Under the pieces are notes generated by a model that was given only the letters and a program-made list of their open reading frames with translations, was not told the DNA's origin and searched no databases. The position numbers and the translations under genes were made by a program. A stretch of 64,000 nucleotides of DNA from Phytoseiulus persimilis (lineage: Eukaryota > Arthropoda > Arachnida > Mesostigmata > Phytoseiidae), in assembly GCA_037576195.1 (NCBI GenBank), contig CM075101.1, positions 18,600,001 to 18,664,000 on the forward strand. The letters are read 5' to 3'. Below, one piece after another: positions 34,317 through 45,496 of this stretch (within the stretch, counting starts at the first letter, position 1; each line of letters begins with the position of its first letter).

Positions 34317-37300
34317 ATCAGCACCGACCGACGCGGATCCAATACAACTGATAGCAATCGAGGAGATGATTAGAGGCTGACTTTGGCCACTCGGGATCCG
34401 GATGTCGGAGCTTGACCGACACGAAATTCCAAAAGCAGAGCAAGGAGAGGAAGATCGACCCGTTCTCGGAGCCCTTGGCTTCTTCTCCCGAATGACAACT
34501 CCATCCCACGATGGATGAACTTCGGAGGGGCTCAATGACCGAATCATCAAGAACACGACGCAAAGCTTCTAGGGGTGTATCAAACGGAGTTCCATGTCCT
34601 GGCGATCGGATCGTTTCAGAATTGGACATTCCCTATCTATTCGTCTGAATTTTGAGGCTCGAATAGGACGCATAGGACAGTCTCGAATGTTTCGGAACTC
34701 TGTGGAGTCGGAATCGCTCTTGACCTTGATTGAGTTTCCGAGGTTTATCCCGATTCTTCGGATTCGGTTTGGCGACGGTGAATCGAATAGTTGAGAGAAT
34801 CGGAGCTTCCGGAGGTTCTTCTTCCTTATAAGGGAAAATGTGTGCTCATTTGAGATTTTTGATTGATAGTTCGAGCTTGGGAGTCCAGGTGCTTTTTTTT
34901 TCGAAATCATCCACCCATTGCAACGGATGTATCCCAGGTGATTGATGGAATAATTTCGAAAAATCAGCCATACTCCAAGGCCCAAGTGACAAAGGCAAAT
35001 CTCCATAATTCCTCAGCGTCGATGTCAAAGATATCCAGAAATGGTCCCAATGTCCTCCTGAGGATTGCAAATTGATTGTATCGGGGGAATAGCGGACACC
35101 GTTCGAAACGATCCGGCTCAAACGAAGAGCTACTTGACTGCCCGGAAGTCCGTGCTCCTCGCGATCAGAAAACTTGGAAAACTAAATCCCAACGGGGTAG
35201 CCGACAACCGGCAGTCGTGGAAACGGACCGTGGGCTCACTCGACGACTGTTCACATTTGATGCGGGACGCACTGAGTACGATTTGATAGTTCAGTCGACA
35301 GGAGGTATGGTGGTCTCGCTATCGATGAGTTGGCCACTGCGGTCATTAGCGAGAGGTTACGCCCCTGCAGTTTGGGGTTGAAAACACGCGACGAAACTGC
35401 CCCCATAAACGTGTCTCATCGCGTCGATATGGTGCCATTTGTATCGGCCATATCAGATACAACCTTGCGCTGCACGTTTCTATCACAGCCGATCATTTCG
35501 ACTCCCGGATTCGACGCTCTGATGGCTTCAATGATTCGCTACAGTTCGCCCGTGGAGTCTCGCGAGCGCAAAAGAGAGATCGGGACACTGGAGATAGAGA
35601 CAACAGGACGGAGGGAGTGCATACGTCAATCTTTCCATCAATCTGCATAATGTTCATCCCGTTAGTGCGGAACTGAGCTCTAATTTGGCCGAAGGGACCT
35701 CACAACCTGGAATTAATCGACGAGAGTGAAAAGTTCAGCGCTGCTTTGTTGAATTCAGAATCTGCGCGAAGAACTCCGAGATCCTCGAGAACCATATGTC
35801 AATGTATCATTGAATCATGATACAATCATCCAGTCCATCATCATGAAAAGATCCGTTACATCAGCTCTTGGACTCCGAGGGTTCTCCCGGAGTCTGAGTG
35901 CCGAGAAAAGACGTCGAATTTACAGAGACTCGTTCTTCTGTCATCAGTTCGTGTTTGGAAGCAATATGGGACGGACGAACGAAAGGATTCAGCGCTCTGA
36001 CGTCGTATCTGAAGGCTCTTATTACGGATGCGTTTCTGAACGCCATTCTGCAGGAAGGTCTCGTTTTCGACCGTTTGCCCGGTTCGAGGTTGAACCCTTC
36101 ATTTCTGGGCACGCGACTGCTATGATACCGCGTCCACTCTGCATTCACGCAGGACGCAAGTCAGGTCGCTCAGTTCGTGATTAAAGACTAGAGGAATGAG
36201 TCTCGGTCTCCAGAGTGCCGAGGAAGCGCTCTCTTCACCCCTGTCCAGCTCCCGGGAAAACTCACTCCTCCGTTCGCCAAGAGTCGGATGACTCGGAATC
36301 GTGACAGGTTCCGAATCGGCTCGGCCGATGATGATCGCCCTCGAGTTTCACGTTGGATTCCGCTGCGTAGCTCCGGCCCACGGCCTGTTCTGCAGATGTT
36401 CAAGTGCGTGCGTGCACGGGTGACACCGGAGGCGCCGTATTGCGTTTAATTATTTTTGCGTTTCGAAAACGCAGGAGTATCATCACAATGGAATCGCTCG
36501 CAAGGCCATCAGCGGCTGGGATTTTCATAGAAAATTTCCGTTCCTCCTCCTGTATCCCGCGAGCGGCAGCGCCGCTACTTGTGGTCCCGTCTGCTCGTCT
36601 CGGTGGCCAGACGAAGAACTGAAGGAGGATAATTATTAGTAGCTACCACTGCCCTTCGCAATTTTCTTTGTTTCGGTGGCGGTGGTAGCTCACAGTCAAA
36701 CTGTCCGGTAGTCAGCCAGGCCGGCCGGCACTCCATCGCTCGACCAGCTCTTATGACCTCTCGGGCTATCAAAGGTCCCCTTCGGAACATGTGACAGGTC
36801 AGCGACTAGCCGAAGTAGCCGCCGCATCTTGCGAATTAGGGTCAAGCTACGCGGCAGAAGCCAACAGCTCGGACCTACAGACGACAAACGGGCCGCAAAC
36901 CCCGGACCTAGACGGACAAGTGCTGCTCATAATCAGTGCCGGATCCGCATCTCACTACACACGCAGACACACAAACACACTTACAGTCGGTCACACACAA
37001 GCACAGCGTTAAGCACAATAAAACGGCCTTTATCTCGCGAACGCTGCCTCCTGTCAGAGGTACTTCGTTATGTTCGACGGCGGTTCATGACATCTTTGAC
37101 AGCGCAGAAATTCTCTTCACAGCTCGCTGGAGGCTGCGGTCTCGCAATTACCCCTCCTCACTGATACCTGAGTCTTCCCGCGCGCCGTTTCCTCTCAAAC
37201 TCCCTAGAATGTCCATCGCGCAGCCTGGAGAAGGGCGAGTCGCCATCTCGAGCGCGGCTTCTTCATATCGCGCGGCTTATCATCACAGCATGCCCGCTGC

Positions 37301-38040
37301 CCCGACGCGGGAACAACTCGAACGAACAGACACTCCGAGTCGAGGAATTCGTCAATCTGGATCATCATCCTCCACTCGCTCAAGATAATCCTGTGCAGAA
37401 CACAAAGCGGTACCAGGTGGAACAACGAGAGAAGAATATTCAAAGGTTTGACTCGGCAAGATAACGACGCTGTCTAGAGGAAGGTTATCAATGTTTTCTG
37501 GAATGGAAGATTTCCTCGTGGTTCGCTCGACGCTATCTCTCCTTCCAAGAGTTTCTGGCTCGCTATTAACTTTTTGTGGGAAATCTCCTTCACAATTGTC
37601 CGATTCAAGGTGACTCAACGATCCCAAAGATATCTTGCCCCCGGAGAGAGCTCCGTCATCTATCGCGGACCAGCTACGTACATCGAGAGGACAGTGCCTC
37701 TGTTGGGACTAAACCACGTCAGCGGAAGCTCCCGAAGTGGCATTGCTCCCGAAACACTCGGAACGGGACGGGCAGCGAATTCCAGGCGCGATGATGGAGC
37801 TGGCATCGTGGATTTTCCGTCCAATTAGCTCCAGGAACGGTCGATACCCATTCGAAACTTGGCAGAAATCGGAGTAAGCAGATCCCAGCAAAAGCTTCTC
37901 GATTCCTGCCAAGCTTCTGGACAGAAAGCAGGATGAGAAGAAACGATCGGAACGTATATATTTCATTCTCTTCTTCCTTACGGATACATCAAATCACCTC
38001 CCGGACCACCCGCCCTAAGTCATCGAAACCCGAATGTAGG

Positions 38041-38054
38041 AAAAAAAAAAAAAA
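38041..38054 (+). repeat. Poly-A run (14)
   Basis: Fourteen consecutive A. Confidence 0.9.
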
Positions 38055-39094
38055 CACGATAATATCGTCGAGGCGTTTTTCATTACAGCACAAAGCAACA
38101 ACAACATCGCCACAAAACACATGGACGATCCGCGTCGCTTCTACGGTTTCTACGCTGATGCCGTACGGGTTCTCGTCGCACAGCACATAAAAAAACTCCC
38201 TCAATCCGAGCTTCGCGGCCCCTGATGAGTTCGAAGTTTCCGTTCGTCATCATCTGATGACAGAGGCCTTAAAATCGGCGCAGCTTTCCCCTACTTCTCA
38301 TCCGAGCGATGACACTTTTGATAGAGCGGATTACTGCCCCGCTTGTCGAACAGCTCGCGACTCGTTCCCGAATCCACCAAAACGAGCTCTTCCCGCACTC
38401 GAAGTTCGAAAAAGGACGTTCGAACGGAGGCGGGGTGGCGGAGCTTGAACGAAGAGACACCGACGAAAATTCCACTCGAACGCGCGTTCGATCCGGATTC
38501 CAGAGGTGGAGTCGGCCAGGAAAATCATCCCGCAAATCCATGACTGGCTCAGTCAGTTCCAGGGAGGGCCCTCTAGGTGGCAGCTCTTCTCGGATGACGC
38601 TCGGAGGAGGGCGCGAAATAACTCCAGGGAACGAAGTTCGAGGCGGCCAGGGTACTCAACAGAGTGTGGAGATGTGATTACTGTGCGACCAGCTAGGAGG
38701 ATATGTTTATTCATGAAAACTTCTTCGATGCCCCTCCGTGGGCGTCCATGAGCCTCTTCATGTTCGTCCTGGGGGCGCCCGACCGCCGTCCCGAATCTCC
38801 ATCGCTCCCCGCTTATTCTTTCGACTCATTTTCTTCCCTAGGCCAGTTTCCAGGAACGTCTCGCAACGAACACGGGCGGGCACGAGACGAGCATGCGGTT
38901 TGTTTTGGCATTCGCAAGAGATGGCAACGAGGATGCGAAAGCCTACGGGAAGCGGACGGGGAGAGATATAAAGAAAATGATGCTCCTCTCTCGCGGGCAC
39001 CGAGTCGTAAAAGCTGAAAAATTCGATATGGTCGGAGGCTCTATTGCTCGAGCGAGGAGGCTTGAGAGGACGGACGGTCGGGAGGGCAAACCGA

Positions 39095-39112
39095 CCGACT
39101 GACTGACTGACT
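39095..39112 (+). repeat. (GACT)n microsatellite
   Basis: Four and a half GACT units. Confidence 0.9.
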
Positions 39113-40129
39113 AGCGCTCGGTGTTTCTGCATACCACCACAACCTCGACGCCGCGCTGCTATAAGAGGTTCAATGAGGTTTTCGGCGAAATTCAAAATCA
39201 CCTTTTCCACTTTCCCCCGTTCTGCTGCCGCCGCGGCCGCCTCTTGGCCGTTTTCCTGAGCGACTCAATGCTTCTCTCTAAGCCGCCAAGTCATTCCGCT
39301 CGTTCGTTCGTTCGACTGCCGGATCGCTGGCTGCCAACGGACTAGAGGGTGCTGGTGGGGAACAATCGGTGAGGTTGGTAAACGAGCATGCGAGCGAGCG
39401 AGCGGGCGGGCGGGCGTGTCCCCAGACCAACAGAAACGCCAACGCCACCTGATGCCGTTCGAAGAAAGAATTACCTAACCCTTTCGTTCGACAAATCGCC
39501 CTCGAGTCTCGGGCTGGCGCGAGGGTGGATTTCGAAACCATGAACCCCGTGGTCGGTGTTTGTGGGAGAACTCGGGCTGGTCGCTGGAAGGAGCCTCCGC
39601 CGTCGGTTCTCGGTGAAGGAAGCCGCAGCCTTCTCACGCTCCTCGCTCAAAAGCGTCAGACTGACGTTGGAAATTTTAACCACGCGGAGGGTCGTTTCAC
39701 TTCCAGTTCGCTGTATCGTTCAAATCATATTCATATCCGAGTCGTAGGATTACGTCATCCGAACAGGTTCCTGGAAGCGAACTAGAAATAAGCGGGATTG
39801 GGGGCCCGATTCAGAAAAACGGCGGATTCTCGGAAAAATCAAAACTTCCCGACTCGGTCAACCCGAAAACTGGGAACTTCACGGGTCAGGAAATGCAGAA
39901 GGAATCATTGAGAAGTGCCCACAGGTAAATTTGGCCTGTCCTTCCGGCACACGCCCGAAAAGTGCCAAATCCTCTGTAGCGAATGCCGGAGGACGGACCC
40001 GAGCGGCAGGCTGCAGCGTTGGCGGTGAGAATCGAGTGGAGCGCTCGGGCTCCTACCTCTCACTTGAGATAGCGTCAAACAACAACGATATCAATTGGCA
40101 TCGGTAGTGCAGGCCCTTCTGACTCTCAG

Positions 40130-40434
40130 CAATATTTCCAAAGGCCAGGCAAATGATGCTCGATTCCACGAGAGAGTCATCGATCTGGATCATCCTGCCG
40201 GGCTCGTTTGCTCGAAATGTTGGTAGAATCAGCGGCGCCGATTTCTGCTCTTGGCTCGCCCATGAATACGTGGATATCTCGCTCCCGAAAAGAAAAACAA
40301 TACACATGAGGAGGTGGGTGATCAAGAAGAACGGGTTGGCATGGATGGGATTTCTATGTAGTCGGTCGGCTCCTCGTGTGAGAAGGAAGGAAGGAGTTGT
40401 TGAGCACGGGAGTGAGTGTGTTTGTGAGCTGTAA
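40130..40434 (+). CDS. Candidate exon, about 101 codons, unknown
   Basis: A strong acceptor (CCCTTCTGACTCTCAG) precedes 40130 and the exon enters in phase 1. It is open to a TAA at 40432-40434; a GTGGGT at about 40313 could be a donor. The product includes SSIWIILPGSFARNVG and DFCSWLAHEYVDISLPKRK. The overlapping minus-strand frame (40325-40053) starts with a signal-like stretch (MCIVFLFG) and is the competing reading. Confidence 0.25.
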
Positions 40435-41043
40435 ACAGCGCCTATCAGAAATTATGAGATTGTCTCGGTTGCCGGTGTTACAGCGAACCAACGAAGCTCC
40501 GTTGTTGTTGCTGTTGGCGATGTTGTCCCTTCCCAGAGGGGCTATTCTAGCTGCTGCCCGGCGTACGGCGTGGCCTAACAACATTAACCGCTAGGCGCAG
40601 CGGCGGGAGAAAGCCCGTAATGGAAATCTATGGCATGCCGTTAACCAAAGTTTGCGTTGGGAGCAGCGCCGCTGTCGCCCACGCAAAAAAAATTAGACTT
40701 TCGCTTTATACCTGGCTCTGGTGGACGACAACAGCGGCGACGCTATAAACCCGCCGTTTTCTGCTGTTTTTCATTTGTGGTTTTCGACATCGGAAGAATT
40801 TCCATCTTAATCGGGAGCTGTCCGCAAATTGCTCGCCCGGCGGACGACGACACCATTCTCTTCCGGAGATCGTTTTGGAGTGTGTGGTTTCACCAGAATA
40901 ACACAATCAGAGATTCCCGACGCACAGGACGGAAGCCACCACCAAGAGGAGGAAATTGAAGATGGAGTTCCGTTCTGGCATCATAGACGACGGCGTTTGC
41001 TTCCTGATCAGGACATTTTAATTGTCCCTTCTGTTTTCGCAAG

Positions 41044-41128
41044 GTTCGCCGCGAGCGTCATCAGCGCCATTATCCTCGTGTTCGCTGTGAACGTGATTAA
41101 CGGAGATGCAGTCGAAGTCCTTCTGTAG
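41044..41128 (+). CDS. Candidate terminal exon, hydrophobic C-terminus
   Basis: A strong acceptor (TGTCCCTTCTGTTTTCGCAAG) precedes 41044 and the exon enters in phase 2. It encodes FAASVISAIILVFAVNVING and seven more residues to a TAG. Third positions are mostly C or G. An AATAAA at 41628 would fit a 0.5-kb 3' UTR. No partner exon is assigned. Confidence 0.28.
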
Positions 41129-41591
41129 ACGTTATTATGCACGTGGCAGTTCAAGTATAGTTTCGGGTCATCTGTCTGAAGCTCCTCACGTGATTCACAG
41201 ACGGCGCTGCTTTTACCGACCCCACGTTTGAATAATGTAAATGGTCCGCGAGAGTTGACCGAGCAGTGCATCCTGATACAGTACGTTTTTATTTGTCGCT
41301 TCGAGGAAAATTCTTCAGCAAACAAAATGAAGATAAAACACCAAGTAGCAGGAGCTAGACCGCGAGAGAAAGCTATAATCCAGCGGCGAACTCAACAGTT
41401 TTATGGCACGACGAAGCCACGATGCGCGAATGCAAAGTCGGAGAGACTGCGTTGCTCACTCAGCAGTCGCCCGCTCGCTCCGCTCAACTTAGTTCGGCAA
41501 TTTCATGGAGCACTTCTAAGGTCCCTGTTCGACTATAATTACTGACTGACCGACGAGGTTGTTGTTGCTGGTGGACGTATATATATATCTG

Positions 41592-41602
41592 TTTTTTTTT
41601 TT
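41592..41602 (+). repeat. Poly-T run (11)
   Basis: Eleven T following an ATATATAT stretch. Confidence 0.85.
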
Positions 41603-41627
41603 GTTTCACGCGCTTTCTTCTTCGAGA

Positions 41628-41633
41628 AATAAA
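41628..41633 (+). promoter_or_regulatory. AATAAA polyadenylation-type signal
   Basis: AATAAA in the plus sense, about 500 bp beyond the stop of the candidate terminal exon at 41044-41128. Single hexamer only. Confidence 0.2.
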
Positions 41634-43473
41634 ATCAACTAGGCAACGCTTCGCCGCTCCAGAAAATATTGTTGCGCTTTATTCTCTCTGTTTGACGCGT
41701 TTTAACGCCCCTGAGTATATTCGGTGTTTCCCTTCGAACGGAGGAAAATCATATATATGTATCCTCTGTATACGATGCTGAGGGAGACGGAAAATCAGGG
41801 ACTGTGTCGTGAATCGCGACGTCAAGCCTCTGATGCCACGCTGTCAGGAACGTTCGGAAGCCTCATGTCAAAGAAATCTGATATGCTCGATCCGTCCACT
41901 ACACACGCAGTGTAATCAACGAAGCGTTTCATTGCAGAGCTCAAAGAACCTTTCTCAGAAGTTTTTTGACGAGAGAGTGCATACCGTCACGAGCCCGAAA
42001 ATGGTATCAACTCGAACGGTCGCGCAACAGACATTCGAGAAGTCAGGGATCGAAGACGACAGAACCATGCAATCGGCCCTGGTTTTTCCGAGACGCGTTC
42101 TCCACGAACAGGTCGTGATTTGCTCCTTCCATGCTCTGTGTTTCTCCAGCAATATGTCCGCTCGGGAGTTCGGATCGAGTTCAGCTGAGTATCTGAGGTT
42201 CTGGCGGCGATAAAGTTGAAAAACGCCAACTTGCTAAAATCACGCCAACAAGATCTGCGGCAATGCGAGAATTCCGCGTGGTAATTCCAAGATCAGATAA
42301 ACGGGATGGTAACTGTCTCGGACGAGTAGTTAACAACTTTTTCACTTCTCATGCTCCAAAAAATCTTGCAACTTCTCTTCAATGGTAACGCATGTTTGGA
42401 AATTTCTGTCCGAACACCGGATAGAGACGAGCATTCGAACGTGATGACGAAAGCCAGAAATGCTGTATTCGGACATCGTTTCATGGTTGAAATATATATT
42501 TGACAACGGTCAAATCTCCCTGCTTTATTTGGTGGAGTTTTTCTGATGAAACTTAGACCCAAGAATATTTGAGCGGGCTCGTTGAGGAACCTGAACTCAT
42601 TCTCCCTCTTCTTCCCGCGTCCCGCACCGATCGGAAGAAATGTCCGGATCAGTGATCAGAGACAGTTCACAGACCGGACTCAAAATACGCTAATCAACAA
42701 TTAAATCATTGATAGAGTATTTCATGGCCAGCACCAGAGTCTCTTTTTGACTTGTCACTCCCCGATCGGCTGATTCATCAACGACACAGTGCTGGCAGAT
42801 CGTTTGACTTCGACATTTCGTTTGAAGAAATGTCGTCTCAAAACGGATAATGTGAGTGTCTATTTGTATGTAGCATTGAATGACAGGCGACAGACAAACA
42901 GGATCATCGGCGACAAAGAGCATTACGAGATTATCTTTCGCCTGGCTGACTGACTGACTGACTGGCCGTCCGGTCCGGTCGCTCGTTCGTTCGGGCGCAC
43001 AGACATACGGACGGACGAACGGATAGTCTGACTTTAGCCTTCTGAAGAGGCTCGTTGTGCTCTAGTACCGACACGTTACCGCGAAACGAAACACGGGATT
43101 TCAGATCCATGGCACGCATGAGACCGAATGCAAGCTAGGAAAACCCTCAGCATCCAAACCACACCCTACGACACCTTTCAAGTGGAAACTGTTCTTCCCC
43201 ATTACAAGTTCGGATCTCACAATTTGCAACCCGCTGTCGGTAGCTCACTCTGTCAGCCGCTTGGCGAGTAGCCGCTCCCTCAGCGTTTGGAGGCCATGAA
43301 TTTGTCACCTGCAAAAGCAGTTCAACAAACCTGCGAAGACGTCAAACGCAGCCAAACCGGCTCAGATGACCGTTATTCCACCGGATCCTAGCACAAATCA
43401 TCTAAAATTGATTGCCCGTAATAGCGAATTGCTCTCGATGCCGATTCTGACTGAGTATCTCTTGACGGTTCAG
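41634..43473. other. No supported gene
   Basis: A plus frame at 41809-42213 (134 codons) and minus frames at 42293-42562 and 42690-42923 lack splice context. A (CTGA)n tract lies at 42946-42963. Confidence 0.35.
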
Positions 43474-43621
43474 GATCCGTTCGTCTCGAGCGAACGTTCG
43501 CGAGTCCGTTCTCGCTCGGATCACCCGAAAATTTGAAACTGTTCTTCGCACAAAGGATCGGGAAGGTGAGCTGGTTTCGCTGTTAGTGAGACGAACAGCC
43601 AATTCACCCGGTGAAGCGTAA
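43474..43621 (+). CDS. Candidate exon, basic helical segment
   Basis: Acceptor TATCTCTTGACGGTTCAG, then a phase-2 exon. It encodes ANVRESVLARITRKFETVLR, predicted amphipathic, then TKDREGELVSLLVRR, to a TAA. A GTGAGC donor after GGGAAG (43566) would give a shorter 92-nt internal exon instead. RNY codon rhythm is strong. The family is unknown. Confidence 0.27.
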
Positions 43622-44699
43622 GCCACGCTATCCGTGCCGTCGCCGGTGCCAGTGCGTGATCGTGCGCTCAGGAAAAATCCAACCTCTGCTCGAGTGGACT
43701 CACGCGAATCGCGTTTTAATTTCCCTCGACTGTAGTGTTCTCATCGGTAACTGTTGAAAAATCATCGATACCCCGCTCAGAACCACCTTCGTGCCACGTA
43801 CTCCTCGCTTGAGGAGCTCGTAGTGAAGCAGGAGTCGGCACTACCACCTACAGTGGATTGTCAAAAGTTCGAGCGTCGGCGATATTTAGACATCGAAACG
43901 AGGATTTGCATTGTTATATTGTTTGACTGGTGACACTGCAGAGCTATCGATTCCCGTTCTGCGCGTCTGAGAGCTACGGACTCCAAGCTGACGTCGTGAA
44001 CTGAAGATCAACGGAGACGTCAACTTCGATCAAATTTTTCAAAACAAGGGAAGAAAACTTCAGCGCTTCGACCGGACCCACCATTCGGCCAAATCTGCTC
44101 TGGCACTCTGGGTAGGTCCGAGATTTTCCCGCTGTTCGCACGAGTCTGGATCGAACGAGCAATCCATTCTAGTTTTGCGAGGGAACGCCGCGAGCTTCTC
44201 ATCGCAAGGAGTCCTGTGAGAGACAGGGACAGCGGGCCGCCGGGTTCGGGGCGAAATTCGGGGCGCATTTCCGGCACCTAGAAATCCAGTGCGCTCCTGG
44301 CTTAGTCTGTGCTCCAAAATGGGGGTCTCGCACTCCTTGGGAATCTGTTTTCGGGACGCTTGTCCTTCTCACCGTCGGGACGGCTGGCCACTCTCCCACT
44401 TGATCTCTTGTGCTCCCCCTCCCCCCTCCTTTGATGAGGATTCTCGCAATGAGGGGGGAGTTCTCAATTGCTCTTAATTGTCGTTCTGTGGTGCCACTGT
44501 TGTTCGAGGAGCCGAGGAATCCAGCCGGCCTGCTATCTGACCGTCAGCGTTCGAGAGATAGAAAGAGAAGAAAAAAGAGATTTGGTCGACTTCCGTTAAC
44601 ATATCCGGCTTTGGAGTATTTCCCGAGTCCGGTGCTTCTCGATTGTGTTCCCTCTGCTGCTGCCGCGGCGGCCACTTCCCCAAAATTCTATTCATCTTG
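43622..44699. other. No supported gene
   Basis: Minus frames at 43974-44399 and plus frames at 44289-44700 overlap without splice support. The last 60 bp are rich in CTG/GCC triplets leading into the next model. Confidence 0.35.
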
Positions 44700-45496
44700 A
44701 TGATACCGGGGTCGGCGTCGCCACTGCTGCCGCCGCCGCCGCCGCCACCGAATAAGCGAGTCAGAGAGAAAGAGGAAGAGGTAATAGAAAATCAAAAAGC
44801 TGAGCTTCAAGAATCAATTAACACAAAACACAAGACCGCGAACAAGAAGCAGTCGAGGCTCCGCATGAGACAATGGCCGCGGTGATGAGCAACTTCGCTG
44901 AGGCGTGCAGAAAAGACATCGCCCATCCCTTTTGCCACTTGTCCCCCAACTCCCCCGGCATTGCACCTCCTCAGCTGCGAACCCCTTGCACCCCCAGGCC
45001 ACTGAAAACAATGAGAGTGCGGGGTTTCCTGCTTCCACTCCAATGCCTGGGGTTGTGAGCAGCGCTTCCGATAAACTTCGAGCGGATGCTTTTCTCTCAA
45101 CAACGGCTGACTCGATAACCAGAACGACTTTGCGGAGATCTTCAGCGGAACCTCGCTCAGCTGTCCCGGAAGTCTCCCTGGAAAGGGTTGCAGGGAATCT
45201 TATTCCGGAGTTGGGCTCGCTGCGTAGGAGTCGCTGGTGAGACCCGGGATGCGTCAGGATCGGCGCCCGAGGTCTCCCCTCCGCGGCCGCGAAGGAATTC
45301 TCGAACGGGCTCTAGGAAAGCTGTGGTCGTTCCGGGTCTGGAACGTACCGCGGGAAAATCGCAGCTGAGCTCCTTGCTGAGAGCCGACATGCGAATTCGT
45401 ATTTGGGAGGAATACGTCGTCAAAGAGGACGTGTGCCTGAGCGGTCGAGGGCGAACTCAACGCCTGTCCAGATGCATCCAGCTGCTGGGAGGTTAG
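44700..45496 (+). CDS. Candidate three-exon gene, 166 aa, proline-tract N-terminus
   Basis: Exon 1 is 44700-44780: ATG, 27 codons with a run of seven Pro then NKRVREKEEE, donor GTAATA (phase 0). Exon 2 is 44998-45236 after a strong acceptor (CCTTGCACCCCCAG), phase 0 in, donor GTGAGA (phase 2). Exon 3 is 45316-45496 after CGGGCTCTAG, phase 2 in, ending TAG. Introns are 217 and 79 bp. All phases agree. Exon 2 is Ser/Thr/Ala/Arg-rich (ADSITRTTLRRSSAEPRS). Exon 3 has SQLSSLLRADMRIRIWEEYV and ends CIQLLGG. No signal, membrane segment or known domain is seen. The weakest junction is the first donor; without it exon 1 reads on to a stop at 44885 as a Lys/Glu-rich helix. Confidence 0.38.

Larger units (their letters stand above)
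34317..40129. other. No supported gene; several simple repeats
   Basis: Overlapping frames of 60-150 codons occur on both strands with no phase-matched splice pairs. Contains A14 at 38041-38054 and period-4 tracts at 39095-39112, 39297-39313 and 39391-39416. A short palindrome (TGTATCAT...ATGATACA) lies near 35800-35825. Confidence 0.35.

Noticed and set aside
39983-40024. 14-codon ATG exon followed by GTGAGA
   Set aside because: Its phase (0) does not fit the strong acceptor at 40130 (phase 1), and it is too short to judge alone.
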